From Candidatus Rubneribacter avistercoris (GTDB taxonomy: Bacteria; Actinomycetota; Coriobacteriia; Coriobacteriales; Eggerthellaceae): a DNA stretch of 36,069 nt. The stretch lies in NCBI GenBank assembly GCA_019115845.1, contig DXCU01000044.1, forward strand, positions 1 to 36,069, given 5' to 3'. This document shows, in pieces, positions 23,713 to 32,906 of the stretch. The position numbers and the translations under genes are program-made. A model generated the notes under the pieces. The model searched no databases. It saw only the letters and a list, made by a program, of their open reading frames with translations, and was not told the origin of the DNA. Positions within the stretch are counted from its first letter, which is position 1, and each line of letters begins with the position of its first letter.

Positions 23713-23718
23713 TACAAT
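23713..23718 (+). promoter_or_regulatory. possible -10 box of the bacterioferritin gene
   Basis: TACAAT lies 84 nt before the bacterioferritin ATG. No matching -35 at normal spacing, so the call is weak. The 292-nt yebC/bacterioferritin divergent spacer holds nothing else I can support. Confidence 0.3.
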
Positions 23719-23802
23719 CCCGGGAAGAGGCCGAGGCGCCTCGCGGCCCTCCCGGCCGCAAGCGCCGGCCGAACGCAACGCCGACAAGAAGGAGCATCCG
23801 CC

Positions 23803-24267
23803 ATGAAGGGAAACCGGGAACTCGTAGACGCCCTGAACAGCCTGCTCGCAGGTGAGCTCACAGCCATCAACCAGTACATGGTGCACGCCGAGATGTGCGA
23901 GGACTGGGGATACGCCCGTTTAAGCGACAACTTCAAGAAGCGCGCCATCACCGAGATGAGGCACGCCGAGAAGCTGATCGAGCGCATCCTGTTCCTCGAG
24001 GGAACCCCCGTCGTGTCCAACCTCAACGACATCCGCATTGGAAAAGCCGTCCCCCAGCAAATCGACAACGACCACAAGCTGGAAGTGGACACGGTCAGGG
24101 ACTACAACGAGGCCATCGTTTTGGCCGGCACGGTGCTCGACTACGCCACGCGCGACGTCCTCGAAGGCATACTGCGCGACGAGGACCGCCACGTCGACGA
24201 GCTTGAGGAGCTGCAAGACCAGATCGAGCAGATGACGCTTCCCACGTTCCTCTCCACGCAGAACTGA
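23803..24267 (+). CDS. bfr: bacterioferritin
   Basis: A 154-residue four-helix-bundle bacterioferritin, which assembles into a 24-subunit shell that oxidises and stores iron. All ferroxidase ligands sit at the classical numbers: Glu18, Glu51, His54, Glu94, Glu127 and His130. Met52, the heme ligand at the subunit interface, is also present ('AITEMRHAEKLIERILFLEG'), so it should bind heme rather than being a plain ferritin. Length is standard. ATG at 23803 follows AAGGAG. Single gene, divergent from yebC; no bacterioferritin-associated ferredoxin is next to it. Confidence 0.96.
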   Translation: MKGNRELVDALNSLLAGELTAINQYMVHAEMCEDWGYARLSDNFKKRAITEMRHAEKLIERILFLEGTPVVSNLNDIRIGKAVPQQIDNDHKLEVDTVRDYNEAIVLAGTVLDYATRDVLEGILRDEDRHVDELEELQDQIEQMTLPTFLSTQN

Positions 24268-24324
24268 CGCGCCGCCGCCCGCCCGCATCCCCCTTCCTTT
24301 CGCGAATATTGCGCAAAACCGCAT

Positions 24325-24351
24325 AGGTTGTTCATTTTTATTAAACAACCT
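24325..24351. promoter_or_regulatory. inverted repeat around the -35 region of the activase gene
   Basis: AGGTTGTT (24325-24332) and AACAACCT (24344-24351) are perfect 8-bp arms with an 11-nt AT-rich spacer. The dyad ends 6 nt before the TATAAT box, so a bound protein would block polymerase. The TetR-family regulator encoded at the end of the same operon is the natural candidate; that link is inferred. Confidence 0.6.
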
Positions 24352-24357
24352 GTTGCA

Positions 24358-24363
24358 TATAAT
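24358..24363 (+). promoter_or_regulatory. -10 box of the activase-TetR operon
   Basis: Perfect TATAAT, 39 nt before the ATG at 24403. The -35 at 17 nt would be TTTTTA, poor, which suits a promoter needing or blocked by a regulator. Confidence 0.6.
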
Positions 24364-24402
24364 CGGGAAAGCAGTTGTATCGTCGCCAAGGTGGGAAGGT
24401 GT

Positions 24403-27400
24403 ATGGAACAAGCAAGACGGCGCCCGGGAGCATCGCCCAAGACCGTCCACGTGGGCATCGACGTGGGATCCACCACGACCAAAGCGGTCGCCCTCGATCC
24501 GAGCACGGGAGACGTGTTGTTCTCGCGCTACGCCCGCCACGGCGCGCTTCAGGCGCGAAGCGTGCTCGACGCCCTCGGGGAAGCGGCGGCGCGCCTTTCC
24601 GGCGCGCGCATGCGGGTGGCGCTGTGCGGATCGGGCGGCGGCGCCATCGCCGAGCGGCTGGGTGTGCCGTTCGTCCAAGAGGTGGTGGCGGGCGCGGCGG
24701 CCGTGCAGGAGCTGCATCCCCAGGCACGCTGCGCCATCGAGCTGGGCGGCCAGGACGCCAAGATGGTGTTCTTCCGCGAAAACGAGGCCACCGGCAAGCT
24801 TGAAGTGGCCGACATGCGCATGAACGGCAGCTGCGCGGGCGGCACGGGCGCGTTTCTGGACGAGATGGCCGCCGTGCTCAAGGTGCCCGTGGAGCGGTTC
24901 GACGCGCTGGCCGCCAAGGGCTCGACGGTCTACGACATATCGGGCCGCTGCGGCGTGTACGCCAAAACGGACATCCAGCCCCTGCTCAACCAGGGGGCGG
25001 CGCGCGAGGATCTGGCGCTCTCGGCGCTGCACGCCGTGGCCAAGCAGACGATCGGGGGGCTTGCGCAGGGCCTTTCCATCGAGGCGCCCGTCGTGTTCGA
25101 GGGCGGCCCGCTCACGTTCAACCCCACGCTCGTGCGCGTGTTCGCCGAACGGCTGGGGCTCGCAGACGGCGAGGCGCTGCTGCCCGACCGCCCCGAGGCC
25201 ATCGTGGCCCGGGGAGCGGCGCTTGCGCTTTCCGGCATGTTCGCCGATAAGGACGCGACCCTCGACGCGCGCGAGGCCGCCCGTCTTCTGGAGGGGTTTC
25301 GGGACGAGGAAGCCTCCGGCCCCGCGCCGGCGCCCTTGTTCGCCACCGAGGAGGAGCGCGCGGCCTTCCGCACCCGCCACGCCCGGCCCGCCCCGCCCAA
25401 CCTGGACCGGGCGGCGGCGCGGGCGCGCGAGCAGGGCGGGACGCTGCGCTGCTACCTGGGCATCGACTCAGGCAGCACCACCACCAAGCTCGCCTTGGTG
25501 GACGAGGAGGGAAAGCTTGCCCACAGCTTCTACGCGCGCAACGACGGACGGCCCCTCGACGTGGCGCGCGACGCGCTGCTGGCCATGCGCGACGCCTTCC
25601 GCACCCGCGGCGTGGAGCTGGACGTGGCCGCCTGCGGCACCACCGGCTACGGGGAGCGGCTGCTCCAGCGAGCCTTCCACGCCGACTACCACACGGTGGA
25701 GACGGTCGCCCACGCCCGCGCGGCCACGCGCTGCGTTCCCGACGCCACGTTCGTCCTCGACATAGGCGGCCAGGACATGAAGGCCATCCGGCTGGAGGAC
25801 GGCGTGATCGTCGACATCGTGGTGAACGAGGCGTGCTCGAGCGGCTGCGGGTCGTTCCTTGAGAACTTCGCGGAATCGCTGGGCATCCCGGCGGAGGGCA
25901 TCGCCGAGGCGGCGTTTCGCTCGAAGCGCCCGGCCGCCCTCGGCAGCCGCTGCACCGTGTTCATGAACAGCTCCATCGTAAGCGAGCAGCGCAACGGCCG
26001 CACGCCCGACGACATCATGGCGGGGCTGGCGCGCTCCATCGTGGAGAACGTGTTCACGAAGGTGGTGCGCGTGGCGAACCTGGACAGCCTGGGAAGCCGC
26101 ATCGTGGTGCAGGGCGGCACGTTCGAAAACGACGCGGTCCTGCGCGCGCTTGAGCTTCACCTGGGCCGCGAGGTGGTGCGCGCGCCGCACCCGGGGCTTA
26201 TGGGGGCGCTCGGCGCGGCGCTTCTGGCCAAGGAGCGCGCCGAAGAGGCGGCGGCAGCCGGTGCGGGGCGGCCCTCCTCCTTCATCGGCCTGGACGCGCT
26301 CGAGGGCTTCTCCTACGAGCGGCGCGCGAACCTGCCCTGCCCGTTTTGCCAGAACCGCTGCAGCCGCACCGTGGTCGAGTTCTCCGACGGCACCTCGTGG
26401 GTGACCGGCAACCGCTGCGAGCGCGGCGAGGTGACCGGCGACCCGAAGGACCCGGCCGTGCGAAGGTTTGCGCGCGCGGCGGCGCGACGGACGGCGCCCG
26501 ACCTGTTCGCCGAGCGCGAGCGCCTGCTTCTGCGCGAGGCCCCCGTGACGCCGGTGGCACCCGCGCGCAACCTGACCATCGGCATCCCGCTTGTGCTGGC
26601 GTTCTGGGACGAGCTGCCGTTTTGGTCGGCGCTGTTCCGCGCGCTTGGCTGCGCGGTGCGCGTGTCGGGCCCTAGCACGCGCGCGCTCTACGAGCGGGGG
26701 CTGCCCTCCGTGGCCTCCGACACCGTGTGCTTCCCCGCCAAGCTGGCGCACGGACACGTGCAGAGCCTGGTGGATGCCGGGGTTGATCGTATCTTCATGC
26801 CCATCGTCACCACCACGCCCACGGAAAACCGCGCGGACACCAGCGTGTCGCGCTGCGCCGTGGTGAAAGGCTACCCCCTGGTGGTGCGCACCTCCGACAA
26901 CCCCGAGGGGCGTTGCGGCGTGCCCTTCGACACGCCGCTTTTCCACTGGTACACCGAAGCCGACCGCAACCGGCAGCTCGCATCCTACCTGCAGGAGCGC
27001 TTCGGGGTGGACGCCGGGAAGGCGCAGGAGGCCATCGCGCAGGCCGACGCTGCGCAGGCGGCCTTCCGAGACGACCTGCTGGCCCTCGGCGCGAAGGCGA
27101 TGGCGCAAGCGGAGCGCGACAAAACGTGGGCGGTGGTGTTGGCCTCGCGCCCCTACCACAACGACCCCCTGGTCAACCACGACCTGCCGCGGATGTTTGC
27201 CGAGCAGGGCATAGCCGTGCTGCCGCCCGACGCCGTGCCCGGCGCGAACGAGGCGGACCTCGCGCGCAGCCGCCTGGACATCGTGAACAACTTCCACGCC
27301 CGCATGCTGGGCTGCGCGCTGCTGGCCGCCGAAAGCCCCGTCCTTGAATTCGTACAGCTTGTAAGCTTCGGTTGCGGACACGACGCCTACCTTTCCGATG

Positions 27401-28989
27401 AGATTGCACGTCTCATGAAGGAGAGCTCCGGCAAGGTGCCGCTCATCCTCAAGGTGGACGAGAGCGACGCGACCGGCCCGCTGCGCATCCGCGTGCGCTC
27501 GTTCGTGGAGACGGTGGCTATGCGTCGTACGCGCGAGACGATCCCCGCCGTGCGCGAACTGCCCGACCCCTATCCCGTCAAATATGAGCGCGCCGACCGC
27601 AAGCGCAAGGTGGTGCTGGTGCCCAACACCTCGCACGCGTTCTGCCGGCTCATGAGCGCCGCCATGCGCAAGCAGGGCATCGCGGCCGAGCCTTTGGACG
27701 TGGGCCGCGAGGAGGCCATCGCCTTGGGCAAGAAGTACGTGCACAACGACATCTGCTTCCCCGCCCAGATGACGGTGGGCGAGGCGCTGGCCGCGCTCGA
27801 AAGCGGGCGCTACGACGACGCGGAGGTGGCCATCGGCACCGGCAAGTACGTGGGCGACTGCCGGCTGACGCACTATTGCGCGCTTTTGCGCAAGGCGCTT
27901 GACGACGCGGGGTACGCGCACGTGCCCATCATCACCAACGACGACGCCGACGACCACAACCTGCACCCCGGCTTCAAGTTCAGCCTGGCGTCGAGCATCC
28001 GCATCGCCGCGGCCCTGCCCATGATAGACGCGCTGGAGGAGCTTGTGCGCAAGATCCGCCCCTACGAGCTTGAACCCGGCAGCGCCAACGCCGCCTTCGA
28101 CGCGGCGCTCGACGCGGTCATAGAGGGCATCGAGCGGAACGGGGCGCGCGGGGCGGCGCGGGGCTTCGAGCGCGCCATCGACATCATGGCGCAGGTGCGC
28201 TACGACCGCTCCCGGCCGCGCCCGCGCGTGCTCATCGTGGGCGAGTACCTGCTCAACTTCCACCCTGGCGCCAACCGCGACATCGAGGCGTACCTGGAAC
28301 GCAACGGCATGGAGGTCATCGAGGCGCGCATGACCGACGTCATCCGCAAGACCTATTTTTACCAGGACGCGCAGGTGAAGGAGTTCGGCGTGGAGCGCCC
28401 CCTTGCGCAGAAGGCGTGGCTTAACGTGGCGAACCGGCTGTTCGAGGCTGCGCATGATCTGACCGACCGCATAGCGGCGGCCCACCCGCTCTACGAGCCG
28501 CCGTGCCGTCTGCCCAAGCTCGCGCAGGAAAGCGACCCCATAGTCCACCGCAGCTTCGACGCGGGCGAGGGCATCCTCATCCCCGCGGAGATCCTGCACC
28601 ATGCCGCGCGCGGGTGCCGCTCCTTCGTCATCCTGCAGCCTTTCGGCTGCCTGCCCAACCACGTGGTGGGGCGCGGCATAGCGGGGCAGCTGCGCGAGCG
28701 CTACCCCGACGCGCAGATACTTGCGCTGGACTACGATCCGGACGTGAGCTTCGCCAACGTGGAGAACCGCCTGCAGATGCTCATCATGGCCGCCCGCGAC
28801 GCGCAAGCGGCAGAGGAGCCGGCCGCGGGCGCCGACAGGACGGACGCGGACTTTGGCGGGACGGGCGACGGGCCTCCCAGCGCGCACGCGGCCGTGCTCA
28901 AGCGCGGCGCGGACGCGATTTCGCGCCTCGGCTGGGACGGCGAGGCGCAGCGGCGCGTGGCGTGCGCGGGGAGGGAAAGCCATGGGTAG
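24403..28989 (+). CDS. giant acyl-CoA dehydratase activase / HgdB-like fusion protein
   Basis: A 1528-residue protein with two BadF/BadG/HgdC-type ASKHA ATPase modules followed by DUF2229 and a dehydratase-like region. Module 1 has 'GIDVGSTTTKAVAL' (residues 18-31) and 'GSCAGGTGAF'; module 2 has 'GIDSGSTTTKLAL' (near 353) and 'ACSSGCGSFLENFAESLGI'. A Cys cluster CPFCQNRC with a later NRCERG (near 645-670) opens DUF2229, and 'NDICFPAQMTVGEAL' and 'GDCRLTHYCALLRKAL' mark the HgdB-like part. Classical activators use an Fe-S cluster and ATP to inject one electron into a 2-hydroxyacyl-CoA dehydratase. Large fusions like this are frequent in anaerobes but their substrate is unknown. The last about 65 residues are low-complexity. 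ATG at 24403 follows GGGAAGG; it overlaps the TetR gene by 8 nt. Confidence 0.92.
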   Translation: MEQARRRPGASPKTVHVGIDVGSTTTKAVALDPSTGDVLFSRYARHGALQARSVLDALGEAAARLSGARMRVALCGSGGGAIAERLGVPFVQEVVAGAAAVQELHPQARCAIELGGQDAKMVFFRENEATGKLEVADMRMNGSCAGGTGAFLDEMAAVLKVPVERFDALAAKGSTVYDISGRCGVYAKTDIQPLLNQGAAREDLALSALHAVAKQTIGGLAQGLSIEAPVVFEGGPLTFNPTLVRVFAERLGLADGEALLPDRPEAIVARGAALALSGMFADKDATLDAREAARLLEGFRDEEASGPAPAPLFATEEERAAFRTRHARPAPPNLDRAAARAREQGGTLRCYLGIDSGSTTTKLALVDEEGKLAHSFYARNDGRPLDVARDALLAMRDAFRTRGVELDVAACGTTGYGERLLQRAFHADYHTVETVAHARAATRCVPDATFVLDIGGQDMKAIRLEDGVIVDIVVNEACSSGCGSFLENFAESLGIPAEGIAEAAFRSKRPAALGSRCTVFMNSSIVSEQRNGRTPDDIMAGLARSIVENVFTKVVRVANLDSLGSRIVVQGGTFENDAVLRALELHLGREVVRAPHPGLMGALGAALLAKERAEEAAAAGAGRPSSFIGLDALEGFSYERRANLPCPFCQNRCSRTVVEFSDGTSWVTGNRCERGEVTGDPKDPAVRRFARAAARRTAPDLFAERERLLLREAPVTPVAPARNLTIGIPLVLAFWDELPFWSALFRALGCAVRVSGPSTRALYERGLPSVASDTVCFPAKLAHGHVQSLVDAGVDRIFMPIVTTTPTENRADTSVSRCAVVKGYPLVVRTSDNPEGRCGVPFDTPLFHWYTEADRNRQLASYLQERFGVDAGKAQEAIAQADAAQAAFRDDLLALGAKAMAQAERDKTWAVVLASRPYHNDPLVNHDLPRMFAEQGIAVLPPDAVPGANEADLARSRLDIVNNFHARMLGCALLAAESPVLEFVQLVSFGCGHDAYLSDEIARLMKESSGKVPLILKVDESDATGPLRIRVRSFVETVAMRRTRETIPAVRELPDPYPVKYERADRKRKVVLVPNTSHAFCRLMSAAMRKQGIAAEPLDVGREEAIALGKKYVHNDICFPAQMTVGEALAALESGRYDDAEVAIGTGKYVGDCRLTHYCALLRKALDDAGYAHVPIITNDDADDHNLHPGFKFSLASSIRIAAALPMIDALEELVRKIRPYELEPGSANAAFDAALDAVIEGIERNGARGAARGFERAIDIMAQVRYDRSRPRPRVLIVGEYLLNFHPGANRDIEAYLERNGMEVIEARMTDVIRKTYFYQDAQVKEFGVERPLAQKAWLNVANRLFEAAHDLTDRIAAAHPLYEPPCRLPKLAQESDPIVHRSFDAGEGILIPAEILHHAARGCRSFVILQPFGCLPNHVVGRGIAGQLRERYPDAQILALDYDPDVSFANVENRLQMLIMAARDAQAAEEPAAGADRTDADFGGTGDGPPSAHAAVLKRGADAISRLGWDGEAQRRVACAGRESHG

Positions 28990-29629
28990 GCCGCGCAAGG
29001 ACGCGAACGCGCCCGACGCCCAGCAGCGGCTCGTCGGCGCGTTTTGGCTGCTTTTGGAGACGAACCGCATAGGCGAGCTGACCGTGAGCACGCTCTGCGC
29101 GCAGGCGGGCTGCAACCGCGGCACGTTCTACTACCACTTCGCCGACCTGGACGCCCTTGTGTGCGGGGCTATCGAGCAGGAGCTTTTGGGCCGCGACTCC
29201 TTGGCCGCCGCCGTGTTCGGCCTGCTCTCCGGCACCGGGGAGGCGCCGCTTGCCGACATGGCGGACGAGCGGCGCATGCGCAGGATGGGCCTGCTTTTGG
29301 AGCAGGGGGGCACCGATCTTGTGACGGCCAAGATCAAGGAGGTCATCCTGGGCATGTGGCACGCGGTGCTGCGCCCCGACGGATCGCCTCTGTCCGCCGA
29401 CGCGCGCATCATCTTGGAGTTCGCCGCAAGCGGGATGATGGGCTTTCTGGCCCACCGCCTGTGCGCCTGCCGCGCCGGCGCGCCGGCGGAAGACCCCTCG
29501 CCTTGGCTCATGCGGCACTCCTCGGCCTTTTTGCTGGAGAACCTGTGCCGGGCCGAGGGGCTTGCCGAGGCCGACGTGCTGGCCCGCCTGGAGACGGTCG
29601 CCCGCTACTCGCAGGTCCTGCGTTCGTAG
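28982..29629 (+). CDS. TetR-family transcriptional regulator
   Basis: A 215-residue TetR/AcrR-type regulator. The N-terminal helix-turn-helix covers about residues 12-58 with 'ELTVSTLCAQAGCNRGTFYY' and the usual 'YYHFADLDALVCGAI'. The C-terminal ligand domain is helical and not assignable to a subfamily by eye. ATG at 28982 overlaps the end of the activase gene by 8 nt, so both are cotranscribed and it probably controls its own operon through the dyad at 24325-24351. Ligand unknown. The frame extends upstream inside the activase gene but without a start context. Confidence 0.9.
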   Translation: MGRPRKDANAPDAQQRLVGAFWLLLETNRIGELTVSTLCAQAGCNRGTFYYHFADLDALVCGAIEQELLGRDSLAAAVFGLLSGTGEAPLADMADERRMRRMGLLLEQGGTDLVTAKIKEVILGMWHAVLRPDGSPLSADARIILEFAASGMMGFLAHRLCACRAGAPAEDPSPWLMRHSSAFLLENLCRAEGLAEADVLARLETVARYSQVLRS

Positions 29630-29645
29630 CGGGCGCGCCGCGCCG

Positions 29646-30407
29646 TCAGGGCCGGTGGGCCAAATCGGGGTAGATGGACATGGTCTGGAAGCGCTCGGCC
29701 ATGAAGGCGTCGTCGTACCGCTCGGCGAAGTACGCGCTCACCGGCCCTTCTGCCGGCAGGCCCGCCTGGCGGTCGAACCAGCACCCGAACGCGACCACGG
29801 TCATGACGGCGTCCGCCACGAGGAAGGCGAACAAAAGGCTCGCAAGCGGGCGCCGGGCGGGCGCCGGGATGCGATCGAACAGGCGCACGACGCGCGGCAG
29901 GCCCAGCCTCATCCACGCAAGCCCCGCCGCGCCCCACACAAGCGCCATCCCCAAGCACGTGTAACCGCCCACGTTGAACGGCTGATCGGCATAGCTCCAC
30001 GCCACAATGCCGAACGCGTGCTTCCAAAACCATCCCGCTGCGCACTCGAACGCCGCCCCCACCAGCGCCGACGCCGCGAAAAGGGTCACGGGCCGCGCAT
30101 CGGCGAGGCGGTTGAGCGCCACGGTCATCAGCACGCCGCCCACCCCGTAGATGGGCGAGAACGGCCCCCACAAAAGCCCCGCGCGGTCCTTCCACACCCC
30201 GTCCACAGGATAGCTCACCAGCGTCTCGACCACCAGGCCCGCCACGCTGCACAGCGCGAAGATCCAAACAAGGAGGGGAAACGAAAGTTCAGCCGCGCGC
30301 GGTCGCGCCCTGCGGCCGGCCCGCGGGGGCGCGACCGCGCAGGCCCCCGCCGCCCTCCCGCAGGAGCCGACGGGTCGAAGCGATGTCCTGTCGATGCGTT
30401 TCACCAT
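29646..30407 (-). CDS. putative membrane protein, ABC_trans_CmpB-like (PF06541)
   Basis: A 253-residue integral membrane protein with about five hydrophobic segments, including 'FPLLVWIFALCSVAGLVVET' and 'LASLLFAFLVADAVMTVVAF'. The conserved pattern 'GLLWGPFSPIYGVGGVLMTV' matches the group annotated as putative ABC transporter permease (PF06541), whose function is not established. An N-terminal 45 residues are basic and Ala-rich. Start is ATG at 30407; the ribosome site is weak (GGGGGC), so an alternative start is possible. It is divergent from serA and converges tail to tail with the TetR gene 16 nt away. No ABC ATPase is adjacent. Confidence 0.78.
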   Translation of the reverse strand: MVKRIDRTSLRPVGSCGRAAGACAVAPPRAGRRARPRAAELSFPLLVWIFALCSVAGLVVETLVSYPVDGVWKDRAGLLWGPFSPIYGVGGVLMTVALNRLADARPVTLFAASALVGAAFECAAGWFWKHAFGIVAWSYADQPFNVGGYTCLGMALVWGAAGLAWMRLGLPRVVRLFDRIPAPARRPLASLLFAFLVADAVMTVVAFGCWFDRQAGLPAEGPVSAYFAERYDDAFMAERFQTMSIYPDLAHRP

Positions 30408-30470
30408 GCCCCCATGATGCCACAACGAGGCGCGCTCCGCCGAGAAAAACGCCTGCACTCTGGGTTTTCG

Positions 30471-30500
30471 TTGACAAGCCGTCTCCTTGCGCCGCACAAT
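30471..30500 (+). promoter_or_regulatory. sigma-70 promoter of serA
   Basis: Perfect TTGACA (30471-30476), 18-nt spacer, CACAAT (30495-30500). The transcript would start near 30507 and carry a leader of about 60 nt. Confidence 0.75.
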
Positions 30501-30565
30501 GGGGAAAGCTTGACGGAACCGCGGCGCGCTCCGGGAGGCGCGCCGCCACTGCGATAGGAGGCCCC

Positions 30566-31741
30566 ATGCGCCGAATCTGCTGCCTGAACAACATCTCGCC
30601 TTTGGGCACCGAGCTTCTGACCGACGACTACCAGCTGACCGACGACCTCTCCCAGGCCACCGGCGTTTTGGTGCGCAGCGCCGCGATGCACGACCTGGAA
30701 TTTCCGCCCGACCTTCTGGCCGTCGCGCGCGCGGGCGCGGGCGTGAACAACATCCCGCTCGAGCGCTGCGCCGAAGAGGGCATCGTGGTGTTCAACACCC
30801 CCGGGGCCAACGCCAACGCCGTGAAGGAGCTGGTGCTGTGCGGCATGCTGCTGGCCAGCCGCGGCATTGTGGACGGCATCGCATGGTGCCGCGACAACGC
30901 CGGCGACGAGAACATCGGCAAGGCGGCCGAGAAAGCCAAGAAGGCGTTCGCCGGACGCGAGGTCAAGGGCAAGAGGCTTGGCGTCATCGGGCTGGGGGCC
31001 ATCGGCGCGCTTGTGGCGAACGCGGCGGTTGACCTGGGGATGGAGGTGTACGGTTACGACCCGTACGTGTCGGTGGGCGCAGCCTGGCGCATCTCCAGCT
31101 CCGTGCGCCACGTGACGAATTTGGACGAGGTGCTAAGCTCCTGCGACTACCTGACCATCCACGTGCCCGCCATGGACTCCACGAAGGGCATGATAGACGC
31201 GCGCGCCTGCTCGCTCATGAAGGACGGGGCCGTGTTCCTCAACTTCTCGCGCGACTCGCTGGTGGACGACGCGGCCATGACCGAGGCGCTGGCCTCGGGC
31301 AAGGTGGCCGCCTACGTCACCGACTTCGCCAACCCCGCCGTCATGCGCATGGAGCGCGCCATCGTGCTGCCGCATTTGGGCGCATCCACGGCCGAGGCCG
31401 AGGACAACTGCGCGGTGATGGCCACGCGTCAGATGATGGACTACCTTGACAACGGCAACATCGCCAACTCCGTGAACTACCCCGCCTGCGACATGGGCCC
31501 GGTGCCCGAGGGCGCGCGCCGCGTGGCCGTGCTGCACGCCAACGTGCCCAACGCGCTTGCGCGCATCACCAACGTGTTCGGCGACGCGGGCGTGAACATC
31601 GAGAACCTGACGAACAAGGCCAAGGGCGACAACGCCTACACGATGCTCGATCTCAACGCCAACGCGCCGGGATACCCCGACGACGCGCTTGAGAAGCTCG
31701 CCGCCATCGAAGGCGTGCGCCGCGTGCGCGTGGTGCGGTAG
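30566..31741 (+). CDS. serA: D-3-phosphoglycerate dehydrogenase with ACT domain
   Basis: A 391-residue NAD-dependent 2-hydroxyacid dehydrogenase, the first enzyme of serine synthesis. The Rossmann motif VIGLGAIG lies near 139-146, the substrate Arg in 'LNFSRDSLVDD' (near 228), and the catalytic His in PHLGAST (near 269). A C-terminal ACT domain (about 320-391, 'VAVLHANVPNALARITNVFG') should bind an amino acid effector such as serine. The usual Glu of the catalytic pair is not obvious: the segment reads 'YVTDFANPAVMRMERAIVLP'. Related short SerA proteins also diverge there. ATG at 30566 follows TAGGAGG. Monogenic; serC and serB are not adjacent. Confidence 0.9.
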   Translation: MRRICCLNNISPLGTELLTDDYQLTDDLSQATGVLVRSAAMHDLEFPPDLLAVARAGAGVNNIPLERCAEEGIVVFNTPGANANAVKELVLCGMLLASRGIVDGIAWCRDNAGDENIGKAAEKAKKAFAGREVKGKRLGVIGLGAIGALVANAAVDLGMEVYGYDPYVSVGAAWRISSSVRHVTNLDEVLSSCDYLTIHVPAMDSTKGMIDARACSLMKDGAVFLNFSRDSLVDDAAMTEALASGKVAAYVTDFANPAVMRMERAIVLPHLGASTAEAEDNCAVMATRQMMDYLDNGNIANSVNYPACDMGPVPEGARRVAVLHANVPNALARITNVFGDAGVNIENLTNKAKGDNAYTMLDLNANAPGYPDDALEKLAAIEGVRRVRVVR

Positions 31742-31776
31742 CACAAGCGGCTACCCGCCGATCGGATGAAAGCACT

Positions 31777-31810
31777 GGGGCCCGCTCGCCGTTGCTGGCG
31801 AGCGGGCCCC
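31777..31810. terminator. 14-bp terminator between serA and the lipid kinase gene
   Basis: GGGGCCCGCTCGCC (31777-31790) and its perfect complement (31797-31810) with a 6-nt loop, followed by TTCGTTT. It sits 36 nt after the serA stop and 26 nt beyond the convergent kinase gene's stop, so it can serve both. Confidence 0.85.
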
Positions 31811-31835
31811 TTCGTTTGCAACGGAGTTGTATGCG

Positions 31836-32906
31836 CTACGACAGTCTCTGCTTCTCCTCTGCCCTGATCGAACGCGCATCGTCGACAGTCACCGAATTCG
31901 GGAACATGCCGAACAGCGATTTCATCTCTGCTTCCTTATTGTTCTGCCGAGCCGCGGTTTCGTCAGCGGAACGCGCCGGATGCAGCACGCGCAGGGCAGC
32001 AGGATCAATGGCGACATCGAAGGAGCGGGCCTCTATGCGCTCGCCGTCGGTTTGGGCGGGAGGGGCCTCGTCGAACTCAACGTGAAGCGTGCGGAAGCGG
32101 CGCAGCTCGATCTGCGGGAAGCCCGTGTGTTTGCCCGACTTCGCGCGCAGGAAAATGTAGGCGGCCCGCGCCGCGCCGACGGGCGGGTGCGCGATGCACG
32201 CGTCAAGCTCGCCGTCGTCCAGGCGCGCGTCCGGGCAGATCTTGAACCCGCTCCCGTAGTAGGGACCCACCTGCGCCGCGAACGTGATGGACCGGCCGCG
32301 CACCGGCTCGCCACCGTCGAAGGATGCCGTGTAGGCGCGCGCGTCCAGGTGGTGGAGCAGCTGGTCGAACCCCGAGGCCATGTACAGGGCCGCGCCGCTT
32401 CGGCCCGTGCGCTCCCGCCGCTTCATCGTGTCGAGCGCGATGGCCGCGTCCAGCCCGAACGACAGCGTCTCCACGAACCATCGGCCGTTCACGCGCCCGA
32501 CGTCCACCGGACGCGCCTCGGACTCCAGCAGCCGCGCGCAGGCCGCCTCAACCTCGAACGGCATGCCCAGCGAGCGCGCGTAGTCATTGCCAGAGCCTGC
32601 GGGAACCACGCCGAACGCCGGACGGCGGTCGGCCGGGCGGCGCATCAGCCCATTGGCCACTTCATGCACCACGCCGTCTCCCCCAACGGCCACCACGGCC
32701 GCGCAGCCCTCCGCGCGCTCGGCTATCTCGGAGGCGTGCCGCGGGCCGAGCGTCTTCGCCACCACCACGGCGTCCTCCCCCAGCCGCGCGCGCAGCAGGG
32801 CCGCCGCTCGATCCGCCGCCTTCGCGCCGCGCCCGCTTTGCGCGGCCGGGTTCGCGATGACCAAGACCTTGCCGCCGCCCGCAAGCGCGCCCGCTTCCTG
32901 CGCCAT
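31836..32906 (-). CDS. diacylglycerol kinase family lipid kinase
   Basis: A 356-residue protein of the DagK/YegS/sphingosine-kinase family, ATP-dependent kinases acting on membrane lipids. 'VLVIANPAAQSGRGAK' (near 14-29) opens the catalytic domain, 'VAVGGDGVVHEVANGL' carries the GGDG nucleotide loop and 'VVPAGSGNDYARSLG' follows. The C-terminal half is the beta-sandwich typical of the family. It is about 50 residues longer than many DgkB-type proteins, mostly at the C-terminus. ATG at 32906 follows AAGGAGG. Single gene. The lipid substrate cannot be told from sequence. Confidence 0.92.
   Translation of the reverse strand: MAQEAGALAGGGKVLVIANPAAQSGRGAKAADRAAALLRARLGEDAVVVAKTLGPRHASEIAERAEGCAAVVAVGGDGVVHEVANGLMRRPADRRPAFGVVPAGSGNDYARSLGMPFEVEAACARLLESEARPVDVGRVNGRWFVETLSFGLDAAIALDTMKRRERTGRSGAALYMASGFDQLLHHLDARAYTASFDGGEPVRGRSITFAAQVGPYYGSGFKICPDARLDDGELDACIAHPPVGAARAAYIFLRAKSGKHTGFPQIELRRFRTLHVEFDEAPPAQTDGERIEARSFDVAIDPAALRVLHPARSADETAARQNNKEAEMKSLFGMFPNSVTVDDARSIRAEEKQRLS

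Noticed and set aside
25468-29124. 1218-residue open frame on the minus strand
   Set aside because: It is antisense to the activase gene, which has clear motifs throughout; composition is that of a shadow frame.
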